Source of the DNA: Bacilli bacterium
GTDB lineage: Bacteria; Bacillota_I; Bacilli_A; RFN20; CAG-826
DNA length: 53,818 nt
Direction of reading: 5' to 3'
Assembly (NCBI GenBank): GCA_017651565.1
Contig: JAGCCQ010000061.1
Location: forward strand, 1 to 53,818
The first letter of the stretch is position 1. Each line of letters begins with the position of its first letter. Positions 16,084 through 25,637 of the stretch are shown piece after piece. The translations under genes and the position numbers were made by a program. The notes beneath the pieces are model-generated. The model was given only the letters and a program-made list of their open reading frames with translations, did not search any database and was not told the origin of the DNA.

Positions 16084-17111
16084 GCGTCTAATAATTCGTT
16101 CTTATAATCTGGATCTAATAAGTTCTTCATTGCTGTGTAATCAACACCATAGTCAGATGGGGATTTCCAGTTTTCAACTGTAACAGCTTTTGCAAATTCT
16201 TTTTTATAAATTGTCTCTGGAACAATGTTGCAGTTATCTAAATAGTTAACGTAATTGAAGAAATAATCATATACTTCTTTAACTTTAGCATTCTTTTCTT
16301 TTCCATTAATCATTCCCATTGTGTAGAGAGTATATGGAGAACCTTCAGTGAAATATGTGATACCGATATCGTCGTTCTTGTTAGCGTATTCAACTGCTTG
16401 GAAGTGCATACCTAAACCAACAGCGATTTCTTTTTTATCAACGCCTTTAACTGGGCCACTACCTGAAGCAGACCATTCTTTGATATTTGCATTTAAACTA
16501 TTGAAGTAATTTAATGCAGCATCTTTGCCATTTAAGCTAGCTAAACCATTATAGAAATAGTAACCAGTACCACTAGTTTTTGGATTAGGCATAATAATCT
16601 TGCCTTGGTATTTAGCGTCTAATAAATCATTGTAAGATGTAGGAACGTTGTCACCACATAATGATTTACTATATACAATACAACCAGCTTCTTTATCTTG
16701 AATATGGTATTTCTTGTGTCCTTTTCTAACTGAGCCATCTGCTAAAGTAATATCTTTTTGATATTCTAAAACTTCATCAACATAGTGTGATGTATCATAG
16801 TCAGATAAGTCAGCGAATAAATCTGCGTTCTTCTTTAATAAGATTTCTGCATTAGTAATTTCAATACCAACGAAGATATCGCAATCTGTGGATGTACCAC
16901 TAGATTCTAATTCAGCCATTAATTGACCAGTTGTTTTTGATACGATTTCAATATTGTATTCAGGGAATTTTTCTTTTAATTCTTTATTAAATTGTGCGAT
17001 ACGATTATCTTCATGTGCTGTATAGATATAAATTGTATCGTTAGCATTACATCCTGTCATAGCAGATACCCCCAATAATGCTAATGGGATTAATTTTAAT
17101 TTCTTGTTCAT
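16071..17111 (-). CDS. ABC importer substrate-binding lipoprotein (Fe(III)/aminoethylphosphonate family)
   Basis: 346 residues from the ATG at 17111, which has AAAGGA about eight bases upstream; a longer frame from 17171 runs through the promoter and is rejected. Lipobox SAMTGC anchors Cys21. The mature start IYIYTAHEDNRIAQFNKEL and the block DIFVGIEITNAEILL are typical of the AfuA/FbpA/PhnS binding-protein family. Ligand choice cannot be read with certainty: I do not find the paired tyrosines of Fe(III) binders convincingly, and the linked cytidylyltransferase points to an aminoethylphosphonate- or choline-like ligand. First gene of the operon, with a palindromic operator just upstream. Confidence 0.85.
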   Translation of the reverse strand: MNKKLKLIPLALLGVSAMTGCNANDTIYIYTAHEDNRIAQFNKELKEKFPEYNIEIVSKTTGQLMAELESSGTSTDCDIFVGIEITNAEILLKKNADLFADLSDYDTSHYVDEVLEYQKDITLADGSVRKGHKKYHIQDKEAGCIVYSKSLCGDNVPTSYNDLLDAKYQGKIIMPNPKTSGTGYYFYNGLASLNGKDAALNYFNSLNANIKEWSASGSGPVKGVDKKEIAVGLGMHFQAVEYANKNDDIGITYFTEGSPYTLYTMGMINGKEKNAKVKEVYDYFFNYVNYLDNCNIVPETIYKKEFAKAVTVENWKSPSDYGVDYTAMKNLLDPDYKNELLDAWKL

Positions 17112-17127
17112 TTTAAACATCCTTTTC

Positions 17128-17141
17128 TGTTCACATGAACA
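17128..17141. promoter_or_regulatory. Palindromic operator of the uptake operon
   Basis: TGTTCA-N2-TGAACA, perfect six-base arms, placed two bases downstream of the -10 box. A repressor dimer there would block initiation. The winged helix fused to the permease gene is one candidate binder; inference. Confidence 0.5.
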
Positions 17142-17143
17142 TA

Positions 17144-17171
17144 AGTATAACACTATAAATGAACAAAACAA
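17144..17171 (-). promoter_or_regulatory. Promoter of the uptake operon
   Basis: Minus strand -35 TTGTTT (17166-17171), 16-base spacer, -10 TATACT (17144-17149). Confidence 0.55.
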
Positions 17172-17225
17172 AACAATTTAAAAAAGGAATACAATACATT
17201 GTATATAAAATTAGAGATATTATTT

Positions 17226-18194
17226 TTATTTCTTTTTCTTAATTAAGTTATAAACCAACTTCATCAGTGGCAATATACTTAAACACAGTATAAACGAAAA
17301 TACTAACGGCAAAACTAACAAGGGAACATCTGCCATCTTAAGCAAGTAAGTTGTAACAATATAACTAACAAAATTTCCTAAAGCAGTTCCCACCAATATA
17401 TATGTTGAAATAATTATGTCTTCACCTTTATGTGCTTCTCTTTTATCTTTGTACTTAAAAAGATATAAACTGTATCCTAAACAAAATCCATAAAATAATA
17501 TTTGCGCTACAAAGATTAGTCCTTTTAAATCATCTTTATAAAAGAAGGCAACAGCTGTATAGAAAGAGAACGCTATAAACAAAGAAAATAGCAAATCGAA
17601 AAGATAGTCAATCTTAAAGAAAGGCTTCTCAATATCAAATAAATCTTTAATTTTCCTAAAATCAAAAGAGATTTTCTTTTTTTCTTTTATTTTTCTTTCT
17701 ACTACTTCTGCACTAATGTCTTCGTCAATTTGAGGAAATAGCAAAGGAAAAGATGGTTTAACTTTATTGCACTCTTTTAAATAAGAAAAAGTATCATCCC
17801 TACCAATAAAAATAGAATATATTGGTTCGAATTCATTAAGTATTAGAATAACTTTCTCAATCTTAAGTAGTTGTTCTTCTTTATTATCAATATCATCATC
17901 CTTCAATTGCTTTATTCTATCAATCAAAGGTGAATACTTTTCTTTTCCGTTTTCTTCATAAGCAAAATTTACAAGAAAATAGCCTACATGTTTTATATTA
18001 ATTTTTATCTGGAATACTTCATTAATTTTATTATCGTTCAAAGACTTAATGACTAACGGATAGTCTTCGTTTTTAAAATTCTCATTTCTTAAAACATTAA
18101 AAAGTTTTTCGCTTTTTATAAAAGAAAAACCATTTTGAAATTCAAATGATTCATTAGTATCTGAAAAAGAGAGAATAAGGCTTTGGTTTTCCAT
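17226..18194 (-). CDS. Membrane protein of unknown function
   Basis: 322 residues. The first about 190 are soluble, charged and rich in Asn/Lys/Glu; the last about 125 form four membrane helices and end in a basic KKKK tail. I recognise no family. It lies between the uptake operon and the polysaccharide locus, same strand as both, with about 70 bases on the upstream side. Not obviously part of either. Confidence 0.65.
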   Translation of the reverse strand: MENQSLILSFSDTNESFEFQNGFSFIKSEKLFNVLRNENFKNEDYPLVIKSLNDNKINEVFQIKINIKHVGYFLVNFAYEENGKEKYSPLIDRIKQLKDDDIDNKEEQLLKIEKVILILNEFEPIYSIFIGRDDTFSYLKECNKVKPSFPLLFPQIDEDISAEVVERKIKEKKKISFDFRKIKDLFDIEKPFFKIDYLFDLLFSLFIAFSFYTAVAFFYKDDLKGLIFVAQILFYGFCLGYSLYLFKYKDKREAHKGEDIIISTYILVGTALGNFVSYIVTTYLLKMADVPLLVLPLVFSFILCLSILPLMKLVYNLIKKKK

Positions 18195-18262
18195 TGAATT
18201 CTATTTTATTTGATATTGTTAATATAATCTATAAAAACAATGTAGCAATCGTTTTTACATAA

Positions 18263-19450
18263 TTACCTAATTATGTCTTTTAATGACTCAACTAATGTAT
18301 TAATAAAGTTTTTCATATTAAATTTTTCAAAATACATTTTTTTAGAATTTTGGCCGTATTTCACTAGTTCGTCTTTTTTTAAATTTAATATAATATCAGC
18401 AAAACTCTGATAGTCTTCTGCTTCGCAAACGCGTCCAATTTCATTGTCTTTAATAAATGAGTTGCAACTTCCACTTATAGCACCAATGATTGGCTTTCCT
18501 GCAGCCATATATGATTGGACTTTACCTGGAATAGTCATATTTGCATAAGACTTATTTTCTAATGTGACAAGCATACCATCAGCAAGTTTATATAAATTGA
18601 CCATGTCTTGAATTTCTAGATTATTATAGAAAACAACATTGTCAAGTTTTAGTTCATTCGCTAATTCAATAACATTCTTTAAAGCAGAACCACTACCTAC
18701 AATATGAAATTTGATTCTTTTGTCATGTTTTACTATATCTGCGGCTTTAATAATTGTTTCTAGAGATTGCGATACACCTACATTTCCTGCAAATACTAAA
18801 TCTAAAAAATCATTCTCTTCTGTTCTAAAATCATTCTCTTCAAAAACAGGATCTGCACATTGTGGCAAATAATCAATACTTAATTCTTCGCAATTTGGTA
18901 AATTTTTAATGTACTGAATATGTTCTTTTGTAGAAACCAGAATCTTATCGCAACTTGAATATATCTTAGAAGCTACTTTCTTGTAATGCTTATATACGAG
19001 GGATTTATTAGAAATACCGCCAGCCAATAAAGACTCAGGCCATAAATCCATTTCATACATCAATACTTTTTTGTTGTATTTCTTCGCATATTTTAATCCC
19101 GGGATAGCAGACATTATAGGTGATAATTCATTGATTAAAACAACATCAAAATCGTTATCCAACTTTTTAATTAATTTAGATGCATAATGTGGAAAAGACC
19201 AATAATTCAATATTCGAAAAAAAGGTCCATGTCTTCTAGCTATAGTTTTTGCTCTAATTATTTGAACTCTGTTCTTGTTTTGAGTCCAATTTTCATGAGA
19301 TTTATATCCGTCATAGATTTTCCCTTTAGGATAATTAGGCAATCCTGTTAAAACAGTTACTTTATGTCCTAACAAAGCCAAATATTCCGCAATAGATGAT
19401 ATGCGGAAATTTTCTGGCCAATATCCCTGTGAAACAATAAGAATTTTCAT
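18263..19450 (-). CDS. GT4 glycosyltransferase (WbuB-like)
   Basis: 395 residues, GT-B fold, retaining GT4 family. The N terminus MKILIVSQGYWPENFRISS and TGLPNYPKGKIYDGY are characteristic of WbuB/CapM-type enzymes that add an amino sugar to a lipid-linked repeat unit. The nucleotide-sugar binding half has the DLVFAGNVGVSQSLE segment and the E-x7-E region around KLADGMLVTLENKSYANMTI. It acts on the cytoplasmic membrane face. It is the last gene of the minus-strand part of the locus, 15 bases after the epimerase gene. Sugar specificity is not readable. Confidence 0.88.
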   Translation of the reverse strand: MKILIVSQGYWPENFRISSIAEYLALLGHKVTVLTGLPNYPKGKIYDGYKSHENWTQNKNRVQIIRAKTIARRHGPFFRILNYWSFPHYASKLIKKLDNDFDVVLINELSPIMSAIPGLKYAKKYNKKVLMYEMDLWPESLLAGGISNKSLVYKHYKKVASKIYSSCDKILVSTKEHIQYIKNLPNCEELSIDYLPQCADPVFEENDFRTEENDFLDLVFAGNVGVSQSLETIIKAADIVKHDKRIKFHIVGSGSALKNVIELANELKLDNVVFYNNLEIQDMVNLYKLADGMLVTLENKSYANMTIPGKVQSYMAAGKPIIGAISGSCNSFIKDNEIGRVCEAEDYQSFADIILNLKKDELVKYGQNSKKMYFEKFNMKNFINTLVESLKDIIR

Positions 19451-19465
19451 ATCTTTAATTTGTTT

Positions 19466-20485
19466 TTACTTAATAAATGAATAGAACCATTCAGCAAATT
19501 TTCTTAAACCTTCCTCTAAAGAGGTGGCAGGTTTAAAACCAAAGTCTTTTTCAAAATCACTTGTATCTGCAAAAGTAACTGGTACATCACCTTTTTGCAT
19601 AGGAACCAGTTTCATATAAGATTCAACATTAAAATCATTTTTTAAAGCACCCACTCTAATAAGCTCTTTTGATAATATACGTACAAAATCTAAAAGACTC
19701 TCTGGGTGATTGTTCCCAATGTTATAAATCTTATATGGTGGTATAGGCAAACCATCTTCTCCATCTTTCTTCGTTGGAGCTTTTAAAATAACTCTTATAA
19801 TGCCTTCAACAATATCATCAATATAAGTAAAGTCTCTTTCGCACTTACCAAAGTTAAAAATCTCAATATTTTGTCCTTTAATTAATTTGTTTGCAAATGA
19901 AAAATAAGCCATATCCGGTCTTCCCATTGGTCCATATACGGTAAAAAATCTCAAGCCTGTAGCAGGTATGTTATAAAGTTTGCTATAAGCATGTGCTAAT
20001 AATTCATCAGATTTTTTAGTAGCAGCATACAAACTCACTGGGTTGTCAACTTTATCATCTGTGGAGAATGGTGTTTTTACATTCCCACCATATACAGATG
20101 AAGAAGAAGCAAAAACCAAATGCTTAACAGGATAATGTCTACAAGCCTCCAAAATATTGTAGAAACCTATTATATTGCTTTTTATATAAATATCTGGATT
20201 GTCAATAGAATATCTAACTCCCGCTTGAGCAGCTAAATTAACAACAATATCAAAATGCTCTTTTTCAAAAAGATTATCAATAAATGTTTTGTCAGATATG
20301 TCACCCTTAATAAAAGTAAAATTTTTGTAAGAATCCAACATATCTAAGCGAGCTTTCTTTAATGAAACATCATAATAATCGTTTAAATTATCTAAACCAA
20401 CAATGATGTCATCAGAATTTTCTAAAAGACGTTTACAAAGAAATGCTCCTATAAACCCAGCTGCACCAGTAACTAAAATTTGCAT
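19466..20485 (-). CDS. UDP-glucuronate 4-epimerase (CapI-like)
   Basis: 339-residue short-chain dehydrogenase-type epimerase. GAAGFIGAFLC binds NAD; the catalytic site is SSSSVYGG with VSLYAATKKSDE (Tyr-x3-Lys). The stretch ATGLRFFTVYGPMGRPDMAY is typical of CapI/LpsL enzymes converting UDP-glucuronate to UDP-galacturonate. The substrate would come from the UDP-glucose dehydrogenase encoded two genes upstream. No ribosome site precedes the ATG; an extended -10 promoter sits six bases upstream, suggesting a leaderless mRNA. A terminator separates it from the arginase gene. Confidence 0.88.
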   Translation of the reverse strand: MQILVTGAAGFIGAFLCKRLLENSDDIIVGLDNLNDYYDVSLKKARLDMLDSYKNFTFIKGDISDKTFIDNLFEKEHFDIVVNLAAQAGVRYSIDNPDIYIKSNIIGFYNILEACRHYPVKHLVFASSSSVYGGNVKTPFSTDDKVDNPVSLYAATKKSDELLAHAYSKLYNIPATGLRFFTVYGPMGRPDMAYFSFANKLIKGQNIEIFNFGKCERDFTYIDDIVEGIIRVILKAPTKKDGEDGLPIPPYKIYNIGNNHPESLLDFVRILSKELIRVGALKNDFNVESYMKLVPMQKGDVPVTFADTSDFEKDFGFKPATSLEEGLRKFAEWFYSFIK

Positions 20486-20491
20486 GTGACA

Positions 20492-20500
20492 ATTATAACA
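20492..20500 (-). promoter_or_regulatory. Extended -10 promoter of the epimerase, likely leaderless
   Basis: Minus strand TG-T-TATAAT, six bases before the ATG (20483-20485), so transcription should start at or within a base of the start codon. No Shine-Dalgarno is present. Confidence 0.5.
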
Positions 20501-20506
20501 TATAAT

Positions 20507-20532
20507 AAAAAAGAGAGATACTAACTCTCTTT
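20507..20532 (-). terminator. Terminator of the ugd-arginase unit
   Basis: Stem AAAGAGAG (20510-20517) / CTCTCTTT (20525-20532) followed on the minus strand by TTTATT. Confidence 0.8.
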
Positions 20533-20549
20533 CCTCTACTGACTAAACA

Positions 20550-21446
20550 TTATGCTTTTAATTGCTTTTGGCAAACAAGATTTTCAATATATTCAATCAA
20601 TGAAACCAATGTCTTTAGGTCGGTTCTTTCATGGTCAAGTAAAGGATTGTACTCAACTACATCTATAGAGGCAACATCAAAATTATCAAAAATAAAATCG
20701 AAAATATTTTTAATCTTTTCAACAGAAATGCCATCTTTTACGTTGTAACCTGTCGACTTAAAATATGACGGATCAAGAACATCAACATCAAAACTGACAT
20801 GAACTTTTTTATTGCCAATATTCTCAACTAACGAAGAATAAACATTTTCTATTTTTCTATCAGACAACGCTTCGCTTTTATACAAATGCACTCCGTTCTC
20901 TTTGATTATCTTGTATTCTGGTTTATCGATACTTCTTGCACCTATTATAAACAAATTATCCCCGAATATTTTCTTATTAGATGAGCCAACATTTAAATTT
21001 TTAGAACAAATTCCAAGGCAAGCAGCCAATGGCATACCATGAATATTATGTGAAGTAGAGGTTGCTTCAGTATTGATATCAGCATGCGCATCAATGTAAG
21101 TAACAGCGAAATTTTCTATACCATACATTTCCGAAACAGCAGCAATCGAACCAATTGCCGTTGAATGATCACCACCAATAACTATTGGAAACCTTCCATT
21201 TTGAAAAGTTTTAATAGTAGATAGTCTAATATTTTCACATTTAGTAACAACAATATCGATATTCTTTATTTTGTGATCACTTTTAAGCCCATTAACCTTA
21301 ACATGTTCTTTATAATCACAAAAAGTACCTTTCAATCGGTTTGCACTATTTTGTTTAACTACACTATATGCTAAATTAGTTCCTTCACAAGTTGATCCTT
21401 CAAACAAGGGTGCTTCAATGAAATCACACTTTGATTTTTGAATCAT
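20550..21446 (-). CDS. Arginase family ureohydrolase
   Basis: 298 residues with the full binuclear manganese site: GGDHS (His94), YIDAHADINT (Asp119, His121, Asp123) and SFDVDVLDP. The loop following, ending HNIHGMPLA, matches the arginine-binding loop of bacterial arginases (RocF) better than agmatinase. The reaction would be arginine to ornithine plus urea. It sits between ugd (one base away) and the epimerase inside the polysaccharide locus, an unusual place for arginine catabolism. It may supply ornithine as a glycan substituent, or act on a guanidino or amide group; both are inference. Confidence 0.85.
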   Translation of the reverse strand: MIQKSKCDFIEAPLFEGSTCEGTNLAYSVVKQNSANRLKGTFCDYKEHVKVNGLKSDHKIKNIDIVVTKCENIRLSTIKTFQNGRFPIVIGGDHSTAIGSIAAVSEMYGIENFAVTYIDAHADINTEATSTSHNIHGMPLAACLGICSKNLNVGSSNKKIFGDNLFIIGARSIDKPEYKIIKENGVHLYKSEALSDRKIENVYSSLVENIGNKKVHVSFDVDVLDPSYFKSTGYNVKDGISVEKIKNIFDFIFDNFDVASIDVVEYNPLLDHERTDLKTLVSLIEYIENLVCQKQLKA

Positions 21447-21447
21447 A

Positions 21448-22656
21448 TTAATCTCTTCTCAACAAATCTCTCGTATAAATTTTCTCTTTAACATCGTCAA
21501 GTGATGAGTCGTATCTATTTGCAATAATTACTTTAGAAATTTCTTTAAACTTACTGAAATCTTTAATCACATCACAATTGAAGAATGAATTGTCATTTAA
21601 AGTTGGTTCAAAAATAACAATTTTAACTCCTTTGGCTTGTAATCTTTTCATAACACCTTGAATTGAAGATTGTCTAAAATTGTCACTGCCTGATTTCATA
21701 GTCAATCTATAGATGCCAATGGTTAAATCATCCTTCCCATCATTCTTGTACCCAGCCATCTTAAGAACTTGATCACAGATAAATTGTTTTCTTGTTTTGT
21801 TAGATTCAACAATCGCAGAAATAAGATTTTCTGGAACGTCTTTAAAGTTCGCTCTTAATTCTTTAGTATCTTTTGGCAAACAGTATCCGCCATAACCAAA
21901 CGATGGATTATTATAAAAATCACCAATACGAGGATCGCCACAAACACCTTTAATAATATCCAATGTATCTAAATCCTTGGTTTGAGCAAAGCTATCAAGC
22001 TCATTAAAATAGGCCACGCGAAGTGCTAAATAAGTATTCGCAAATAACTTTACAGCCTCGGCTTCCGTACATCCAATGATATGCGTTTCTATGTTTTCTT
22101 TTATCGCACCTTGCTTTAACAAATCAGCAAACTCTTTAGCCTTGGATATATAAGGCTCTTTTTTCTCAGGAACACCAACAACTATTCTAGAAGGGTATAA
22201 GTTATCGTATAACGCCTTTCCTTCTCTTAAAAATTCAGGAGAAAAAAGCACTTTATCGAATTTATATTTTTCTCTAACATATTTTGTAAAGCCAACACCA
22301 ACGGTGGATTTAACAATAACCCAAGCATTCGGATTAACTTTTTTTACTTGTTGAATAACCGATTCAACAGAAGATGTATCGAATTTGTTAGTTACTGAAT
22401 CATAATTTGTTGGAGTAGCAATCACGACAATCTCAGAGTTTTTAAAAGCATAATCACCATCTAATGTTGCTACTAAATTTAACTTTTTTGTAGCTAAATA
22501 CTCTTCAATTTCTTTGTCAACTATTGGAGATTTTTTTGAATTAATTAAATCAACCTTAGAAGAAATAACATCAACAGCATATACGGAATTTTGTTGTGCA
22601 AGAATTATTGCGTTTGATAAGCCAACATATCCCGTTCCCGCAACTGAAATTTTCAT
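21448..22656 (-). CDS. ugd: UDP-glucose 6-dehydrogenase
   Basis: Oxidises UDP-glucose to UDP-glucuronate with NAD+. 402 residues from the ATG at 22656. NAD motif [10 protein letters not shown], the helix [19 protein letters not shown], and the catalytic [12 protein letters not shown] with Cys259 are all in place. A TTG-started extension from 22725 overlaps tagF and is rejected: it adds no domain, and the shorter form begins exactly at the Rossmann strand. No strong ribosome site is seen. Provides substrate for the epimerase at 19466. UDP-N-acetylhexosamine dehydrogenase is a less likely alternative. Confidence 0.92.
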   Translation of the reverse strand: MKISVAGTGYVGLSNAIILAQQNSVYAVDVISSKVDLINSKKSPIVDKEIEEYLATKKLNLVATLDGDYAFKNSEIVVIATPTNYDSVTNKFDTSSVESVIQQVKKVNPNAWVIVKSTVGVGFTKYVREKYKFDKVLFSPEFLREGKALYDNLYPSRIVVGVPEKKEPYISKAKEFADLLKQGAIKENIETHIIGCTEAEAVKLFANTYLALRVAYFNELDSFAQTKDLDTLDIIKGVCGDPRIGDFYNNPSFGYGGYCLPKDTKELRANFKDVPENLISAIVESNKTRKQFICDQVLKMAGYKNDGKDDLTIGIYRLTMKSGSDNFRQSSIQGVMKRLQAKGVKIVIFEPTLNDNSFFNCDVIKDFSKFKEISKVIIANRYDSSLDDVKEKIYTRDLLRRD

Positions 22657-22705
22657 AATAATTTTACTGCCACAAAATACAAAAATAGTTAATGTACTTT
22701 GAGGT

Positions 22706-23887
22706 TTACTCCTTTCCTTGTCCAATGTTTAAGTTATCTTTAAAAAGCAAATCTAGACATACGTTCGTTGCATTTCCACCATATGGACTATATTTTTCTT
22801 TTAGTTTTTTAAATTCTTCGACTTTATCTTTACCAGCCAAAATATCTCGGATAACGGAAACAACATCGTCAGTATTTTTTTGAACACCAAATGGATACTC
22901 TTTTGTTAAATCGAAATATAATGATCTGTTTTTTACATATTCGTCATAATCCGGAGCAAAACAAATAAATGGTTTGTTTAAAGTAGTAATGTCCAAAACA
23001 GAAGAGGAATAATCAGTAATCAAAACATTGCTGATAAAAAATAAATTTTCAATATCACGTTCTTCGGTTGCAGAAATAAATCGATCATTAAACTCATTCA
23101 TTCCATTTATGCACGATGTAATAGAGTGAGCTCTAAATAAAATTTTTGCATTTGGAAATGTTTTCAAAATTTTGTCGATATCTAAATTGAAATCAAAAGA
23201 AGAAACACCACCACTTTTTGCCGGTTCTCTCCATGTAGGAGCATAGAGAATAACAAAATCGTCCTCTTTAATGCCATATTTTAACATCATTTCTTCTTTT
23301 AATTTTGTGTCACTTGTATATAAAACATCTTCTCTTGGTCTTCCGCATAAAACAATATTAGAAGGATTGGCCTTTAAGTCTCTAACAAAAATATTTTTTA
23401 AATACTCTCCATCAGCACATAAATAATTTACCTTTTTAAAATTATAATCTTTTCTACCAGTAGCTGCATTTCCGATAGTTTTAGGGCCTGTACCATGCCA
23501 AGTATTTAAGTATATTTGTTTCTTCTTTTTAAAATTGAGTCCTCTTTCAATATTTACATTAGTAATCCAATATTTTGCTCTAAATGCAATTCTGAAATAC
23601 TTAAACGAATTAATTTTCACACTTTGGACATTTTCTATTTCAAATTTTTTAGGATCATCAAATGCCCATACAACCTCAAAAGAGTCTAAAAGTCCAATTT
23701 TTTTCATTCTTTCATATATGACTCTCGGACTGTCATTAAACTTCTTTCCTGAATAAGAAGAAAATAAAATTAGATTTTTCTTAATTGGTGTAAGAATAGA
23801 AAAAAACGAAAACAATGTAGAAAAAATAATCTTATAAAGAAATTGAATTACTCTATTATGTTTGATTAAATATTCAATTTTATTCAT
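22706..23887 (-). CDS. CDP-glycerol glycerophosphotransferase (TagF/TagB family)
   Basis: 393 residues of the wall teichoic acid glycerophosphotransferase family, which transfers glycerol-3-phosphate (or a similar polyol phosphate) from CDP-glycerol. Recognisable blocks are [13 protein letters not shown] with the catalytic-type His, [15 protein letters not shown] and [12 protein letters not shown]. It lacks the long N-terminal part of full TagF, so it probably adds one or a few units to a capsule repeat. No CDP-glycerol synthase (TagD) is in the window. Divergent from the MBOAT gene with a 218-base AT-rich region between them. Confidence 0.88.
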   Translation of the reverse strand: MNKIEYLIKHNRVIQFLYKIIFSTLFSFFSILTPIKKNLILFSSYSGKKFNDSPRVIYERMKKIGLLDSFEVVWAFDDPKKFEIENVQSVKINSFKYFRIAFRAKYWITNVNIERGLNFKKKKQIYLNTWHGTGPKTIGNAATGRKDYNFKKVNYLCADGEYLKNIFVRDLKANPSNIVLCGRPREDVLYTSDTKLKEEMMLKYGIKEDDFVILYAPTWREPAKSGGVSSFDFNLDIDKILKTFPNAKILFRAHSITSCINGMNEFNDRFISATEERDIENLFFISNVLITDYSSSVLDITTLNKPFICFAPDYDEYVKNRSLYFDLTKEYPFGVQKNTDDVVSVIRDILAGKDKVEEFKKLKEKYSPYGGNATNVCLDLLFKDNLNIGQGKE

Positions 23888-24090
23888 ACAAAAACAACTA
23901 GTTTTTACGTTAACAAATTATAATTCATAACATTTGTGAAAACAAATGATTAAAGAATAAAATTTCAATAATTCACAAAATTGATAAGTCCTTTTATAAA
24001 AAAATTTCTACTATTTAAGCTAATTTTGTTCTAAAAAGATAGTTAAATTCGTCAAAACAATCATTTTTTTATGCATTTAACAAATAATTA

Positions 24091-24099
24091 TATGATAAT
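24091..24099 (+). promoter_or_regulatory. -10 box of the MBOAT operon
   Basis: TATGAT/GATAAT overlapping six to nine bases before the ATG at 24106, with no ribosome site. The string ATAATTGT-N3-ATG is shared with the epimerase start. The rest of 23888-24105 is AT-rich with no gene. Confidence 0.4.
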
Positions 24100-24105
24100 T
24101 GTTTT

Positions 24106-25635
24106 ATGGATGTTTTATCACTCGAATACTTAATATTGTTAATATCGACTTTTTTTCTATACTATTTGATAAATTTTATTAACAAACAATGTAAGCGAAT
24201 CATTATTCCTCAATGGTCCGTTTTGTTAATTGCATCAATAGTTTTTTATGGCTTTACAAATTATGTTTTTCTGATTTACTTGATTTCCTCCTCATTATTA
24301 AGTTATGTTGTAGCGCTATTGTGTCAACATCGCATATTCAAAAAGGATGTAGCAGTTGACACTAATAAAAGAAGGAAATATGAGAAGGCACTAACCATAT
24401 TTGTAATAGTTGTTATTGTTGGTATTTTATCAGTACTAAAGTACTATAACTTCTTTGTAACAAGCACTAATAGCTTATTTAAAACTAGTTTTATTACTTA
24501 CAAATTTATAATTCCGTTAGGTATATCTTTTTATACATTTTCGTTAATCTCATATAATGTGGATTGTTACAAAAAAATAACAATCGCCGAGAAAAACCCT
24601 TTTAAATTTTTGCTGTTCGTTTCTTATTTTCCGAAAGTTCTTCAGGGACCAATTTCATCTTACGACAAGTTAAAAGAGGATGGTTTATTCAATAATCACT
24701 CATTTGCAAATAATAATTATTTACCATGCTTTTTCAGAATATCCATTGGTCTTGTTAAGAAAATTATTATTGCAAATATATTCGGTTTATATGTTGATGG
24801 CGCATATCAAAATTTGCTAGAAATGCATGGTTTAGTTTTGCTAATCACAAGCATTTTTTACTCGATACAACTTTATTGTGATTTTTCTGGATTTATGGAT
24901 ATAACAATTGGGATAAGCGGCTTGTTTGGAATAAAACTTGAAGAAAATTTCAAAACACCATATTTGTCATCTTCTATACATGACTTTTGGAGACGCTGGC
25001 ATGTCACTTTAGGAGCATGGTTAAAAAAATATATTTATATTCCACTTGGAGGCAGTAGAGTTCCTACATGGAAATGGGTCATTAATATAATGATTGTTTG
25101 GATCATTTCTGGCCTGTGGCATGGTGCTAATTGGACTTTTGTTATTTGGGGGATATATCACGGAATATTGCTTATTGTTTTTGGATTAAAAGCAAGAATC
25201 AGCAAGAACGAAAAAGAAAATCCAAAAAAAGAAACAAGAATGCACATCGTTTTAAGTACACTACTTACTTTTTTCTTAGTAAATTTTGGGTGGATACTTT
25301 TTAGGTCAGAAAACATTGTTATTGCCGCGAGGTTTTTCAAGCGAATGTTAGAGGTATGGAAGCCAACTAATTACGCAATGTTTTTTAACCCATTGGAAGT
25401 AAAAACGCATTGGCTATTAATTATCTCAATCACCCTTACATTAATACTGGCTTTATCGAAAATTTTTATTAAATCCAAGGATGATTTATTTGCAAAATTC
25501 AAAAACCCGAAGCTAATAAGCACTATTTGTATATATTCTATAACTATAGTCTTTTTTTCAATTTCAATTTTCTCATTTTTATATCTTTCATCAATCGGAG
25601 GGGGGCAATCGTCATTTATCTATTTTGACTTTTAA
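24106..25635 (+). CDS. MBOAT O-acyltransferase (DltB/AlgI family)
   Basis: 509 residues, about 11 membrane helices. The two conserved histidine regions are RRWHVTLGAWLKKYIYIPLG (His299) and LWHGANWTFVIWGIYHG (catalytic His339). AlgI/PatA/DltB proteins move an acyl or alanyl group from a cytoplasmic donor across the membrane to an extracytoplasmic partner that decorates a polysaccharide. Next to it are two SGNH-like proteins (2-base gap, then 8-base overlap) in the place of AlgJ/AlgX, PatB or DltD. No dltA/dltC is visible, which argues for O-acetylation of the surface polymer over D-alanylation. Confidence 0.92.
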   Translation: MDVLSLEYLILLISTFFLYYLINFINKQCKRIIIPQWSVLLIASIVFYGFTNYVFLIYLISSSLLSYVVALLCQHRIFKKDVAVDTNKRRKYEKALTIFVIVVIVGILSVLKYYNFFVTSTNSLFKTSFITYKFIIPLGISFYTFSLISYNVDCYKKITIAEKNPFKFLLFVSYFPKVLQGPISSYDKLKEDGLFNNHSFANNNYLPCFFRISIGLVKKIIIANIFGLYVDGAYQNLLEMHGLVLLITSIFYSIQLYCDFSGFMDITIGISGLFGIKLEENFKTPYLSSSIHDFWRRWHVTLGAWLKKYIYIPLGGSRVPTWKWVINIMIVWIISGLWHGANWTFVIWGIYHGILLIVFGLKARISKNEKENPKKETRMHIVLSTLLTFFLVNFGWILFRSENIVIAARFFKRMLEVWKPTNYAMFFNPLEVKTHWLLIISITLTLILALSKIFIKSKDDLFAKFKNPKLISTICIYSITIVFFSISIFSFLYLSSIGGGQSSFIYFDF

Positions 25636-25637
25636 AT

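Noticed and set aside
22657..22725. TTG-started extension of UDP-glucose dehydrogenase
   Set aside because: Overlaps tagF, and the added residues precede the first Rossmann strand without any domain.
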